DNA of 64,000 nt from Pseudoips prasinana (taxonomy: Eukaryota > Arthropoda > Insecta > Lepidoptera > Nolidae), in the NCBI GenBank assembly GCA_951640165.1, contig OX621247.1:21550001-21614000 (forward strand). The letters are read 5' to 3'. A model generated the notes under the pieces. The model was not told the DNA's origin and did not search any database. It saw only the letters and a list, made by a program, of their open reading frames with translations. The position numbers were made by a program, and so were the translations under genes. This document shows, in pieces, positions 31,472 through 42,068 of the stretch (the stretch's first letter is position 1; every line of letters starts with the position of its first letter).

Positions 31472-33706
31472 TTACCTTAACCTACCTAGTTGGATGGTCT
31501 GTCCTAGGTAAATATAGTTCTGTACAACTTCGAGTGCAGAGTCACCAACTTTCAATTGAGTGGGTGCAACATGGACGTTTGACATGATTTTCGTCTTATC
31601 CATGTTCATTTTCAGACCCACTTGTTGAGAGACTCTGCTGAGGTCATCAAGCATTGTACCGAGGTCTTCCATGGTCTGGGCCATGACTACGATATCATCG
31701 GCAAATCGAAGGTGAGTGATGTACTCGCCATTGACATTGATGCCAAAGCCTTTCCAGTCCAGAAGCTTGAAGACGTCTTCCAATGCAGCGGTGAACAGTT
31801 TCGGAGATATAACATCTCCCTGTCTCACGCCTCGCTGCAAGTGGATAGGTTTCGAGATCTGGTCCTGGAGTCGCACTGACATAGTGGCGTTTTCATACAA
31901 ACACTTTATCACCTCGATATACCGGTAGTCAATTTGGCACCTTATGAGAGACCTCAGCACGGCCCATGTTTCGATAGAATCAAAGGCTTTCTCGTAGTCC
32001 ACAAACGCTAAGCACAGTGGCTTGTTATACTCTTCGGTCTTCTGTATAACTTGCCGCAGCGTATGTATGTGGTCTATGGTGCTAAAGCCTTTTCGGAAAC
32101 CGGCTTGTTCGGGAGGCTGGAAGTCGTCAAACCTGCACGCGAGACGGTTCGTAACGACCCTCGAAAACAACTTGTAAACATGGCTCAGCAGTGTGATGGG
32201 TCTATAATTCTTCAATAGGGTTTTGTCGCCCTTTTTGAAGAAGAGCACCACCACACTTCTGCGCCATGCTTGTGGCGTTTGACCATCTAGTATGACGGAG
32301 TTAAATAACTTCTGAAGGGCCCGTAGGATTGGTGTACCACCCGCCTTCAGAAGCTCTGCTGTAACTCCATCATCACCAGGCGCCTTGTTGTTCTTGAAAT
32401 GTTTGAGAGCCATTCTAATCTCGTACAGGCTCACGTCCGGGATGTCTTCGGTGTAATGTCGGGTTAGTCGTGCTCTGGGATCTGAGGCATGACTTTTGAC
32501 AGGTGGCTGTGTTGTCGTATATAACTGTCCGTAGAACTTCTCGATCTCTCCCAGCAACTCAGGTTTAGACGTGACGATTCTACCATCCTCAGTCTTCAGC
32601 TTCGTCTGTTGGCTCTGTCCAACAGACAGAGCTCTTGCGAACACTTTGGAGCCTTTGTTCCGCTCGATGGCCTCTTTAATACTAATTGTATTAAATTGCC
32701 GCGTGTCGCGAGTCAAAGACTTTGAGATCTGTCTGTTGAGCTGCCGATATCTGGTAGCATCATCTGAGGATGTCAGAACCATTTTCCGTCTATCTTCCAT
32801 AAGTTGCAGGGTAAAGTCAGAGATCTTCCCAGTTCTGTCTGCACGGCGGGCCTTGAAGACCTTAGACCCAGCCGTATGGACAGCTTCTACGAGCCTGTCA
32901 TAGTATGAGTCCACTTCCTCGCAGTCTGCTAGGCATTCGAAACGGTTTTGCAGTTCGAGCTGAAATGGTTCGGGGTTTTGGACGTGGATAGGTAAAGGTC
33001 GGAGCGTAGACTTTATCAGTCGGGACCTCTGGAGTTTGACATTAAGGTTCAATGAGCCTCTGACCAGTCTGTGATCGCTCCCAGTTTTAACCGCATTGAT
33101 CACGGAGACATCATTGAACATCTGTCGTCTCGTCGACAAGATAAAGTCTATCTCATTTTTAGTTTTACCATCCGGGCTCACCCAGGTCCATTTGCGGTGA
33201 TCCGGCTTCCTGAAGAAGGAATTCATCATAAAGAGTCCCTCCTTCTCCATTAAGTCGGCCAACATTTGGCCCCGGGGGTTCCGGTCACCAGTTCCAAATT
33301 GCCCCACTCTCAGCTCATTACCGAATCGTTTGCCCAGCTTCGCGTTAAAGTCCCCCATGACCACAGTGAAATAGGAGTTAGAGGTATGTATGGCTCTGGA
33401 TATGTCCTCATACATAACCTCGACTTCATCGTCGGAGTGTGTCGAAGTGGGTGCGTATACCTGTATAACCTTCAACGAATACCGCTTGGTGATTCTGAGT
33501 ATGAGGTACGCAACCCTCGTCGACACACTCTCGATTTTCACTAGGTTGTTCACGAGGGACTTGTGGACTATGAACCCGACACCACCTTGGGATATTTGGT
33601 CACCCTCCCGGTAATAGAGCAGGTTTCCGGATTTCAGTATTATCGAGTCCTCCCCCTCTCTTCGGACTTCAGATAATCCTACAATATCCCAATGTAACCT
33701 GCTCAA
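31472..33706 (-). CDS. RTE-B endonuclease-reverse transcriptase
   Basis: A 744-residue open frame. The endonuclease occupies roughly residues 1-230 (WDIVGLSEVRREGE, VVMGDFNAKLG near 115, GSDHRLVRGS near 212). A linker follows, then the reverse transcriptase (KNNKAPGDDGVTAELLK, LKNYRPITLLSHVYK, VDYEKAFDSIE, RGVRQGDVISPKLF, and catalytic LRFADDIVVMAQ near 668). The N-terminus lacks the first endonuclease block (ATYNTRTLRSDEKI), which lies just upstream in another frame. The C-terminal third is cut by the duplication near 31470. It would nick DNA and copy its RNA at the nick; this copy is probably inactive. Confidence 0.9.
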   Translation of the reverse strand: MSRLHWDIVGLSEVRREGEDSIILKSGNLLYYREGDQISQGGVGFIVHKSLVNNLVKIESVSTRVAYLILRITKRYSLKVIQVYAPTSTHSDDEVEVMYEDISRAIHTSNSYFTVVMGDFNAKLGKRFGNELRVGQFGTGDRNPRGQMLADLMEKEGLFMMNSFFRKPDHRKWTWVSPDGKTKNEIDFILSTRRQMFNDVSVINAVKTGSDHRLVRGSLNLNVKLQRSRLIKSTLRPLPIHVQNPEPFQLELQNRFECLADCEEVDSYYDRLVEAVHTAGSKVFKARRADRTGKISDFTLQLMEDRRKMVLTSSDDATRYRQLNRQISKSLTRDTRQFNTISIKEAIERNKGSKVFARALSVGQSQQTKLKTEDGRIVTSKPELLGEIEKFYGQLYTTTQPPVKSHASDPRARLTRHYTEDIPDVSLYEIRMALKHFKNNKAPGDDGVTAELLKAGGTPILRALQKLFNSVILDGQTPQAWRRSVVVLFFKKGDKTLLKNYRPITLLSHVYKLFSRVVTNRLACRFDDFQPPEQAGFRKGFSTIDHIHTLRQVIQKTEEYNKPLCLAFVDYEKAFDSIETWAVLRSLIRCQIDYRYIEVIKCLYENATMSVRLQDQISKPIHLQRGVRQGDVISPKLFTAALEDVFKLLDWKGFGINVNGEYITHLRFADDIVVMAQTMEDLGTMLDDLSRVSQQVGLKMNMDKTKIMSNVHVAPTQLKVGDSALEVVQNYIYLGQTIQLGRLR

Positions 33707-33723
33707 TTCTTCCTCCAGTTCGG

Positions 33724-34125
33724 TTATCTTCTCGTCGGACCGCAGTGTACGAGTGTTATATGTTGCCAGGGCCAGAGGTCGTCGGTGTTGGTAACACGGA
33801 ATCTGCCGGGGATTCTTAGCACCCCCTGCCCTGCCATAACCACGGCTGTTACCACGGCTGGGAATAGCAGGGCTGCCGGGGGCTGCGGTTTGGTTGTGTC
33901 CATCATTTGAGGGGATTCGCCATAATCGCCACGCTTGGCAGACGGGTTGGCGATCGCAGTAAGGTGGACATGGTACTCAGGAGAACGCTGCTGCCCGTTC
34001 TCTGGTATATATTCCCTCGGGACGACTTTTACGTCCCCCCACGGGATGAGAGGGGGTGGTGATATTCTTAGGCAGTCACCACACAGCAGTATATTATTTG
34101 CATAATGTGGTCCGATTATTATGCT
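33724..34125 (-). pseudogene. RTE-B 5' leader and N-terminal reading frame
   Basis: GC-rich minus-strand sequence upstream of the endonuclease with an open frame of 135 residues (to 34131) that has no recognised domain. It runs into WPWQHITLVHCGPTRR, while the endonuclease start ATYNTRTLRSDEKI occupies the overlapping frame. It is therefore either a 5' UTR with a chance frame or an N-terminal extension broken by an indel. Its outermost 35 bp recur at 35790-35824. Confidence 0.5.
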
Positions 34126-34144
34126 ATGCATTCGACAGTCCCAG

Positions 34145-34660
34145 TTTGTGTAGGTGATAGTTGGTGCCGTAGTGGCCCGTTAGTGCTGCTACTATTAGTC
34201 GTAGCTGGTTTATGCTGTATTTCCAAAGGTTTTTGGACCAGCTCTTGTCTAGTCTTTTTATGAGTTGTTTAGAGTGTTTTAGTTCCGTGATTTTGGTCCA
34301 CATTTGGTTCTACTTAGCTGTGGATTCCTTTTTAAGGATTGCTTCTATTATGTTTGGTGGAATCTCTACGTACGGTTCTTGTTCACAGAACTGACCTTCA
34401 GATCCCTTCCTAGCCAGCGCCTCTGCTTTTTCGTTGCCTTCTATTCCTGTATTATTTTTATTGCTAAGTTTGTTCAGAGCCTAGTAGATACAGTTGTGTA
34501 TTAATTTTGATTCGATTTTGTGTGACATCAGGGCTTTTAATGTAGCCTTGCTGTCGCTGAGTATGTAGATGGTCTGATCTTTCGTCTCCCTATCTATGAT
34601 TACTTACGCGCATGTTATTACCGCAAATGTCTCTGCCTGAGAAAAGTATATTTGTGAATG
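34145..34660 (-). pseudogene. RNase H domain fragment of a LINE
   Basis: The minus strand reads FSQAETFAVITCA, then TIYILSDSKATLKALMSHK, and then GIEGNEKAEALARKGSE and a C-terminal LRLIVAALTGHYGTNYHLHK. These are the conserved blocks of the RNase H domain of I/LOA-type LINEs, in which GHTGIEGNEKAD-like and LTGH motifs are standard. At least three in-frame stops and the loss of the segment before GIEGN show that it is dead. No reverse transcriptase is attached. Confidence 0.75.
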
Positions 34661-35477
34661 AAAATTTTATTATTTTGATTAATATTTTATTTCATAATAT
34701 TACTAATTTATTTTTGTAACTATGTTACAAAAACAACGTAGTAGAACACTACGAGTGTACTTACTCTAAAACTACTTTCTTTCATTTAAAACTGTTTTTT
34801 TTTTATAAATAGTGAATACATTTATTTTGTTTTCATTGGTTGGTTAGTTCCTAGAATTGTCGTTTTAGAACTATAGATAATACTACGAGTCGTAAGAGGC
34901 ATTCTGGTAGATCACTGGTAGATCATTTAACCCATACTACCACTTTATAAGCTTTATAAGCGACATAAAATCACATAAAACAACATCTAACCAAAAAACT
35001 AAAACTGCCAATGAATGCTTTTACTTATCTTTATTCTAGAACTGTTTCTATTTTCACAATACGACTATTAATAAAAAAGTTATGTTCGTTTTTCTATAAT
35101 TTCAAACTTTAACCTGCTCCCCTGAACAATTTGGTTTTTGTCGCTTATCCCCTACTTCCTTTTAACCGTCGATATGTATTACTCGCCAAATACAGTTTGA
35201 TTGGGATATTGGGTCAAGATTTGCGCTTAGTTTCCTTGAAGTAATGCTTCCATGTTTATTTGCGTTCACTGATTAAAATGTATTGTGACGTATCCGTTTT
35301 TCTCACAAATACTCGACCATTTCTGACCCAGACGTATTTGTATTCCATTTCCTTTGCTCTAATCCTGGTTGCTGCATGAAGGGCTTTGTTAGTAGGTGAA
35401 AGATGTTAAACTATGTAGACTGGAGACGCCTGCCCTGAGAACCCTAGATGTTTACAGTTAAGCTTTTCTTGAGGATT
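34661..35477. other. AT-rich DNA without recognisable genes
   Basis: No coding region of note. It contains the left copy (35172-35271) of a sequence repeated at 35834-35855 plus 36072-36150. Confidence 0.6.
35172..35271 (+). repeat. Direct repeat, left copy
   Basis: A 100-bp sequence starting ATATGTATTACTCGCC and ending TTTGCGTTCACTG. Its first 22 bp recur at 35834-35855 and its last 79 bp at 36072-36150 (one mismatch near 35226). In the right copy the two halves are separated by 216 bp. Confidence 0.85.
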
Positions 35478-35789
35478 AAATCCACCAACATATCCACCAA
35501 CATATCCACCAACAAATCCACCAACAAATCCAACAACATATCCAACAACAAATCCACCAACAAATCCACCAACAATTCCACCAACAAATCCACCGACAAA
35601 TCCACCAACATATCCACTAACAAATCCACCAACAAATCCACCAACATATCCACCAACAAATCCACCAACATATCCACCACCAAATCCACCAACATATCCA
35701 CAAACAAATCCACCAACAAATCCACCAACAAATCCACCAACAAATCCACCAACAAATCCACCAACAAATCCACCAACATATCCACCAAC
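35478..35789. repeat. 12-bp satellite array, block 7
   Basis: The last and most isolated block, of CCACCAACAAAT/CCACCAACATAT units. It is followed without a gap by a 35-bp sequence identical to the 5' edge of RTE-B. Confidence 0.95.
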
Positions 35790-35824
35790 ATATTATTTGC
35801 ATAATGTGGTCCGATTATTATGCT
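35790..35824. repeat. 35-bp duplicate of the RTE-B 5' edge
   Basis: ATATTATTTGCATAATGTGG and the following 15 bases are identical to 34091-34125. The sequences beyond differ at both sites. Confidence 0.9.
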
Positions 35825-36954
35825 TTAAATTAAATATGTATTACTCGCCAAATACCTAAGAAAAGCTCTTGCCGGAAAGTTCAAGAAACTGTATATTTTA
35901 TCATAATTATATATTATTTTAATAACATTAATGTCACGGTGAATTATTTTCGTTGCACTTTATAGCATAAAACATCCCTCGGCGAATGACATGAACATGG
36001 AAATTTAGACCCAAACTTCACGTCATAATGTCTTCTTTTAAAAGGTGAACCTGAGCGGTATTCCGTTGTGTCAGTTTGATTGGGATATTGGGTCAAGATT
36101 TGCGATTAGTTTCCTTGAAGTAATGCTTCCATGTTTATTTGCGTTCACTGCCGTGGCAAGGTTTTACGTGGCTATTGTAATTTTTTGCAGCAATTAAAAC
36201 ATAATGAGGTGACGGTATTATCAAAGAAAGTTCATTGAAAATAAGACAGAAATATATTTTTTAATTAAAGCTAAGATAAGGTACAATCATAATATAAGAA
36301 CTTGTCGTTACCCATGCGAGGCAGAAATATCTTCATCTCAGCCAAGCTAAAACATTTTACCTACGTTGGTACGTCTGATAATTATCAAGACGCCACGTGA
36401 TTTTGAGCAGGTAAGATCAAATTGCTTATATAATATGATTAGTTGAAAATAACATTTTAGTTGAAATAACTGTATTCAAATATGAAACAATTTGCATTAG
36501 AACAGCAACCGTGCAACTAAAGTTCAACCAACTGTCGAAAATATAAAAGCTATTCAAATTCAACGGAATTCTGTTCATTCATTATATAAGCTCGTTCAGC
36601 ACGGACAATTTATTACAGCGCAAGCTAAATACACCGCGTTTAGCGAAATCCTATTTCGGCAGTCTCGGAAATGACGGGGAGAATTTGCATGGCTGATTGC
36701 CGTCCGTTGCTCAATCAAGGATATTTAACAAAATTAACTAATTGAGTGAACGTTCCACCACGAACGCTTCGCCGTCCCCTCTCGGTCTAACTTGCCGACG
36801 GTAAATTGACTAGACAACAGAAAAGCAACGTATCGAGGAAACTTAATAAGCGCTAATAAGATGATTGTGTTGTGGTTCTTGTTCATTTATCATTGAGTTT
36901 TTAAAAAGAAAATACTCATCTTTTAAAAGGAAGTAAATGTATGTAAGTAAAAGT
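35825..36954. other. Unannotated DNA with right copy of direct repeat
   Basis: AT-rich. It contains the split right copy of the direct repeat (35834-35855 and 36072-36150). The stretch 36590-36800 is less AT-rich than its surroundings, but I recognise no gene, SINE or promoter in it. Confidence 0.5.
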
Positions 36955-36964
36955 TGGGTATAGC

Positions 36965-37206
36965 AGGAAAATAATGAAAGTAGAATAAATGCAGTGGAAA
37001 TAAGAGCTCTACGAAATACTGACGTAAGAGAGCGTTGTAGAGTAGATTTAGTCACAAAAAATTGAAAAACATAGGCTGAGACGCTTTGGGCATTTAGAAA
37101 GGATGAATATAAGAAGTATACTTGGGCTGTGTGAATGGTACAACGGGAAAGGCAAACCTCGTGGAACATACTCTGACGGAATCGGAGATGTTCTCAAGAA
37201 AAGCTA
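36965..37206 (+). pseudogene. RTE-like family 2 fragment, left part
   Basis: Degenerate plus-strand reading with EIRALRNTDVRERCRVD, then a FGHLERMN-like stretch and GRPRKSY-like segment, typical of the C-terminal part of another RTE-like LINE. It continues at 37644-37700 in sequence shared with the 192-bp insertion at 11334-11525 (CCCTAAACCGGCGAGCATGT), so the two belong to one family. An R1-clade fragment sits in the middle. Several stops are present. Confidence 0.7.
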
Positions 37207-37220
37207 GGTCAAACGTAGGT

Positions 37221-37643
37221 GCGATGCTGGCTGGCGACTCCACCAAATGGGACGCCGTGGTTTCCTTCTGTGAGGCAGTCATGCTCCAGAAGGAGGCCGC
37301 CGAGCGGAATCGGGAGCGAGCCGATCCCGCTCGGTGACGGAGGAGGCGTCGGGACGGCGGCGGCAGCCGGTAGCCCAACTCTCCTCGGGGCTGCGGTGGC
37401 AGTATGAGAAGTGTCCTCTACTGCCACCACGTGAAAGCAGCTCCGGGAAGACAGCGATCTGTTTGTGGCGCAGTCGCTGTGCCGGACTGGCAGGAGTCGA
37501 CGGGAGGGCAATCCATAACCCTCCGAGGGTACGTGTTCCGACCATCTGGGACATGGCGCAAAAGGAGAGCACTGGAGCAGCATACCCGCGTTCCCAGGGC
37601 TCACCCTAACAGGCAATCCCCAAACAAAAAAAAAAAAAAAATT
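37221..37643 (+). mobile_element. R1-clade LINE 3' end with 14-bp TSD
   Basis: Flanked by GGTCAAACGTAGGT at 37207-37220 and 37644-37657. The insert encodes the final residues of an R1-type ORF2 (AMLAGDSTKWDAVVSFCEAV, then LQKEAAERNRERADPAR, stop at about 37335), followed by a GC-rich 3' UTR of about 290 bp and a poly(A) of about 16. It is a classic 5'-truncated insertion. The 3' UTR is of the same family as the insert at 42334-42700. Confidence 0.9.
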
Positions 37644-37700
37644 GGTCAAACGTAGGTACCCTAAACCGGCGAGCATGTATGAAGAATATAATGGCAGTAA
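37644..37700 (+). pseudogene. RTE-like family 2 fragment, right part
   Basis: It continues the interrupted element after the target duplication: ACCCTAAACCGGCGAGCATG and the following codons match the 11370-11430 copy, then similarity fades near 37700. Confidence 0.75.
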
Positions 37701-39051
37701 ACCAAATACAAATTTAAAAAAAAAATGTGAGCCGTCACGGGACGCCAGGCAGATGTGAAACATCGACATTATTTTGTAAAAGTAATATGCAGAAAAGAAC
37801 ATAATAATATTGTGATAGGAACTAAATATGTCATAATGATAAAATAAAAAGTCGATTGCGCATGCGTCACGGCATGCGTCGCCACGCCAGAAATCTGTTT
37901 TACGTGCGGCTATAGATGTTTCACATCAAAATATATGGGACTATTCTCTAAAGAATTATCAAAATCGATTCACAAATAACGGAGTAATATACATATATAA
38001 AAAGAGTATAAAGTTGACTTGATAACCTCCTTCCTTCTTTTGATGTCGGTCAAAAATAGTATTTTTATTGATTAGTGATAGTGGTGCTGGGTTCTATCAG
38101 TGTAGCCGATATAAAATAAGGGCTGGAAAAGCCGCGTACTTTAAATTTAACAAAACTCATTATCGGTGGTGGTAGTATCTACTGATCTATCTGGCTAGTT
38201 ACCATGCTCACATGAAAGGCCGATGACATGTTGTTTCAACGTGTGTATGTGACAACCATTTTGTCGATTATTTTCAATTTATTATGTACTTCCCCTCAAA
38301 GTAATAGGATACAATATAACGGTTAAAATTGATTGTTTTTAAGAAAAGCCGGTTATATTGAGTGACATTTTATCACTGTACAAATTTAAATTGTAAATTT
38401 AATTTGAGAAAAATTATAAATAACGTGGTTCTTTTCTTTAGTTTCACTGAACACTAAAATATTGGACTTATTCGTTGATTGCGTTCATAAAAAAGAAACT
38501 ACATTATAAATCGGCATTTACGGATTTGGTTGTTTAAATACAGTACCACAGTACAGCACAGCAGTTCAACGTGAATATGATGCGTTCCTACAAACATACA
38601 TACATATACTCACACCCGTTTCACAGAAGGGTAGACTGACTTGTGCCTCTTCTTTTGCATTCTTAATAGACATTTTCGTAATGAAAAATGTTTTCAATAT
38701 TAAACTTAACTCAATATTAACTTTTAAAACTATCAGAGATGCATCGTCACAACCATAGGTTTAACATTTGGTACCAAGTACCTCATACATAAATCATGGT
38801 CTCGTGAAAGGACACTTTGAAAAGACGATAACAGCCTATAAACGCCTAAAATCATAGTTATTTTTTTTTATTTAATAGATTTTGTACACACAGAAATAAC
38901 TAAAGTAAAATAAATGAAGAGGAGACAGGTAGTACATGGGTGCTGCTTATTTCAAAAGAAATTTCTTCCAGCAGACCCGTGAGAGGAGATATAAAAGTAT
39001 AATAGGCATGTGCGTAGGTTTATAATATCATTACATAAACTACATACTAAA
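37701..39051. other. AT-rich intergenic DNA
   Basis: No gene seen. The motif ATGTGAAACAT and its complement occur near 37755 and 37917 around a slightly GC-richer stretch, which could be an old small inverted-repeat element. The evidence is weak. Confidence 0.4.
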
Positions 39052-39381
39052 ATCCCTGCGGGATCGTATCAGAAATGTCGAAATCCGCAGGCGAACCAAA
39101 GTCACCGACATAGCCCGAAGAATTGCAAAACTGAAGTGGCAGTGGGCGGGGCACATAGCTCGTAGAACCGATGGCCGTTGGGGCAGAAAGGTTCTTGAGT
39201 GGCGACCACGAACCGGAAGACGCAGCGTGGGCAGGCCCCCTACAAGATGGACCGATGATCTTGTGCGGGTCGCTGAAAACAGCTGGATGCGAATAGCGCA
39301 AGACCGGCAATTGTGGAGATCTTTGGGGGAGGCCTTTGTCCAGCAGTGGACGTCTTTCGGCTGATATGATGATGATGATGA
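39052..39381 (+). mobile_element. RTE-C: 5'-truncated RTE 3' end
   Basis: About 330 bp closely matching the last 330 bp of RTE-A and RTE-B, encoding LRDRIRNVEIRRRTKVTDIA through FVQQWTSFG. It ends in a short GAT tail (39365-39381). The frame is open to the stop. A perfect palindrome follows at once. Confidence 0.93.
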
Positions 39382-39386
39382 ATATA

Positions 39387-39426
39387 AGCACAAACAGTAT
39401 TCAAGTATTTGAATACTGTTTGTGCT
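39387..39426. repeat. Perfect 18-bp inverted repeat, 4-nt loop
   Basis: AGCACAAACAGTATTCAA, the loop GTAT, and the exact complement of the left arm. It lies five bases beyond the RTE-C tail. Confidence 0.9.
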
Positions 39427-41270
39427 ATTGATTTCTAGTCAGATCTTATATGAAATGCCAGACCTTTTAAATATTGCAAATTAAATTTATAGTCATATAA
39501 TATGCAATTCTATTATTACCGGATAAAGAAACTACAAATAAAAACCGTATCCTTTCTTTCAGTAGAATGAAAATTCCATTTATTCTTTCTAGATAACTAC
39601 AAGGTGCTCTAACGAAATGGAAACGAATTACTTATTAAAAATTCCTTTTTATCCAGAAGGTATAAATTCCTTTGCTATAAAGACTCTATTTTCTATAAAT
39701 ATATGGAAGCATGCACTTTGGTAGACTGTAAATTATAAAACGTGACTCAATATTAGCCAAAATAATCTCAGAACCGCTATATATACAACCCAAAATGAGC
39801 CCGATATGCTCCAAAGAACAGTTCTGTCGAGAATGTATACTCCTCAACAACATTTCGACTTATTAAAGAGAACGTGGGCGGCCACATCTCAAAGGGATTT
39901 TGCTGGTTATAAAATCATATTATCTTATCCTTGCAATAAAATTTACTCTTTGACTTTTGCCATATAATTACCGACGTTAATTTTTGTTAATTAACTAATA
40001 TTTGCAAAAATAATACTTATTCATGATTATTAGAAAACATAGGAATTAAAAAAAAGAATTTTTGCAGGGACGGAAATCCTTCTACAGCTTTATATCCTTG
40101 GCCTGTGGCCCAAGGGTGTAAGAACACCAATATCCAAACTCTAGTTTGCTGCTGGGTGTCTACCTTGTTGACCTGTGATTTGTACCCAGGATCTCATTAT
40201 TTACAGTAGAACGCGCAGTGGCACTTTTCGATGCTGGATTACGAGGAAAATTGAGTGATATTTGCTATTGGTGGATTTATTCCTACACAATACTCAGCTT
40301 TCTCAAACATGTCCTATGAGTCCGACGCAATGCTTATTCAAAGTAACATTTTAAATCATGGCAATGGAAGGAATTCTGCCGTTAAGCTAGGAACGATACA
40401 CCCCAACAGATCAATTTATGAGTTAACTTGCCACTTAAAATTGTTGACGTTACAATGCGTGAATACAAAATACAACGCCTTACTCGTTTACAAGCCTGTT
40501 TTCTGATTCCTATAACAGTTTCGTAGATTACAAGGCCTATTAATTACCCCATTCCATTCTGGAGTTGTTCCAAACAAACTCTTATTAGGTGATTGAGTTA
40601 CAAATTCGTTTCTCTCACGAAAACTTCCTGCGTTATTATGTCAAGGCTATTGTTGTTTAAGTAAATTTATAATTTAATAAATTTTGAACAACAATTCAAG
40701 ATTAGTAGTTTTTGGAGGACTTTTTTTTACTGAAATTGTTTATTAGTATATTGGAAGACGAAACTTCGAATGCTTAATTTATTTTATATTGCATGTGAAC
40801 TTTAAAAAACGGTCATTTTGAATAGGAACCTTTATTTCTAAAAGCTCATACTACTATTAATTTATCTGTGTTACGAATCAGTTTTTTGATTTCAAGTGTA
40901 ATATGGCTGCCATATTGCTGAGTGAACGCGTCCACGAGCTGCCAAGCTGCCAAGCGCAATAGACTTAGACAAGACTAGACTCAATAAAAAAATACACTGT
41001 ACCTAATGTTTAGACAGTTTTCTTATAATCTTCAATATACTTATTAGTATTATTACTTGCTTTTTCAAAAAATTACCAATTATTATAATATGGAAGATCA
41101 CTTATGTGTATCTAGTACACCAAAGATTGCTTCTACTTATTTATTAAAAATAAATTATTATTTTTAATTAATATTATCTAACTGTTATATTAGTATGTCC
41201 ACTCTTTGTTTGGGATATAGTCAGTTCTCTGCTGTGTGATGACATGAAGGTGTCGAATATCAGAATATCC
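39427..41270. other. AT-rich DNA with a possible SINE relic
   Basis: At about 40070-40240 the minus strand has a tRNA-like B-box context (GATCCTGGGTACAAATC), suggesting an old tRNA-derived SINE. No genes are recognised elsewhere in the stretch. Confidence 0.4.
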
Positions 41271-41490
41271 TCACCCCATCTCATCCTGAGGAGGGCGTAG
41301 AAGTGGACCTGTGGGAATATCTACCAGAAGATGGGCAGCAGCTTCGTCCTGAGTAGGTACTATGACAATCTTACTGCGTTCGCCAACACGTCTGCCAAGC
41401 GGGGCGATTATGGCATATCCCTCCCAAGATGATTCTTGGGGAAGGCTTTTGTCCTGAAGTTGACTTCTTACAGCTGTTATGATGATAGTC
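41271..41490 (+). mobile_element. RTE-related remnant, internally deleted
   Basis: The plus strand ends GGCTTTTGTCCTGAAGTTGA, then CTTACAGCTGTTATGATGAT, which aligns with the 3' end of RTE elements (FVQQWTSFG stop plus GAT tail). The left half resembles the GC-rich 5' leader type. It is therefore probably a diverged copy of a related RTE with the middle deleted. Confidence 0.5.
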
Positions 41491-42068
41491 AGTTCTACCA
41501 CAATGGTATTTAAATAAATTTATGGTCTATCGACGACCATATTACACAACTATATTATGCAGTGAACGCAAATATTATGTGTTAAATATTAGAACACTTA
41601 TAATTGTCGATTCAAATTCATATGTGTTGTGTTTTTTCTGCGCCCAACTAAATTTAATTTAATTTTAATTAATGCTATTATTTAAAATTCCCAAATATCT
41701 TCTTACATATCACTAAGCCGAAAAAAGCTAACCAAAACTGATTCACAAATTCTCTTTATACACCGGAATGTTGTTTGATAGAATCCTCATGACATATAGC
41801 TTTTTTTGTGACATCTCACTCGACCCTTGAGCAAAAACAGAATCCCGAATTCAACCTCTGTCGGCAAAGTTAGCAAAAGATTTATATCCTAGATGAATGA
41901 TTGGTATGTTGATAGGTACTGCTTTGAACAGATAAAGACAAAGGACAAATGAATTCTGATTTAGTATTAGGGTCTAGTAATATGAATAGCAATCATTTCG
42001 GGGATTCATTAACGATTTCTTTGTACTGAATGAAAACTTTCCTATTGACGATTGAAGTAAAACTTTTC

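Larger units (their letters stand above)
30889..34125 (-). mobile_element. RTE-B: near full-length EN-RT LINE (HmRTE-e01 type)
   Basis: A 3.2-kb minus-strand element. Its 3' end is the microsatellite TCA repeat (30889-30919 on the plus strand), the typical end of this family, and joins array block 6. Protein similarity recalls the Heliconius HmRTE-e01 endonuclease-reverse transcriptase (from memory, not searched). Relatives in this window are RTE-A and the fragments at 39052-39381 and 52681-52828. The body is open except for a short duplication near 31470 and a frame change near 33720. Confidence 0.85.

Noticed and set aside
37209..37802. 197-residue minus-strand frame and overlapping frames
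   Set aside because: They lie in the GC-rich R1 3' UTR insert, whose identity is set by the ORF2 end, poly(A) and target duplication.
37725..37935. MITE defined by ATGTGAAACAT motifs
   Set aside because: The motif is only 11 bp and nearly self-complementary. No clear terminal repeats or target duplication.
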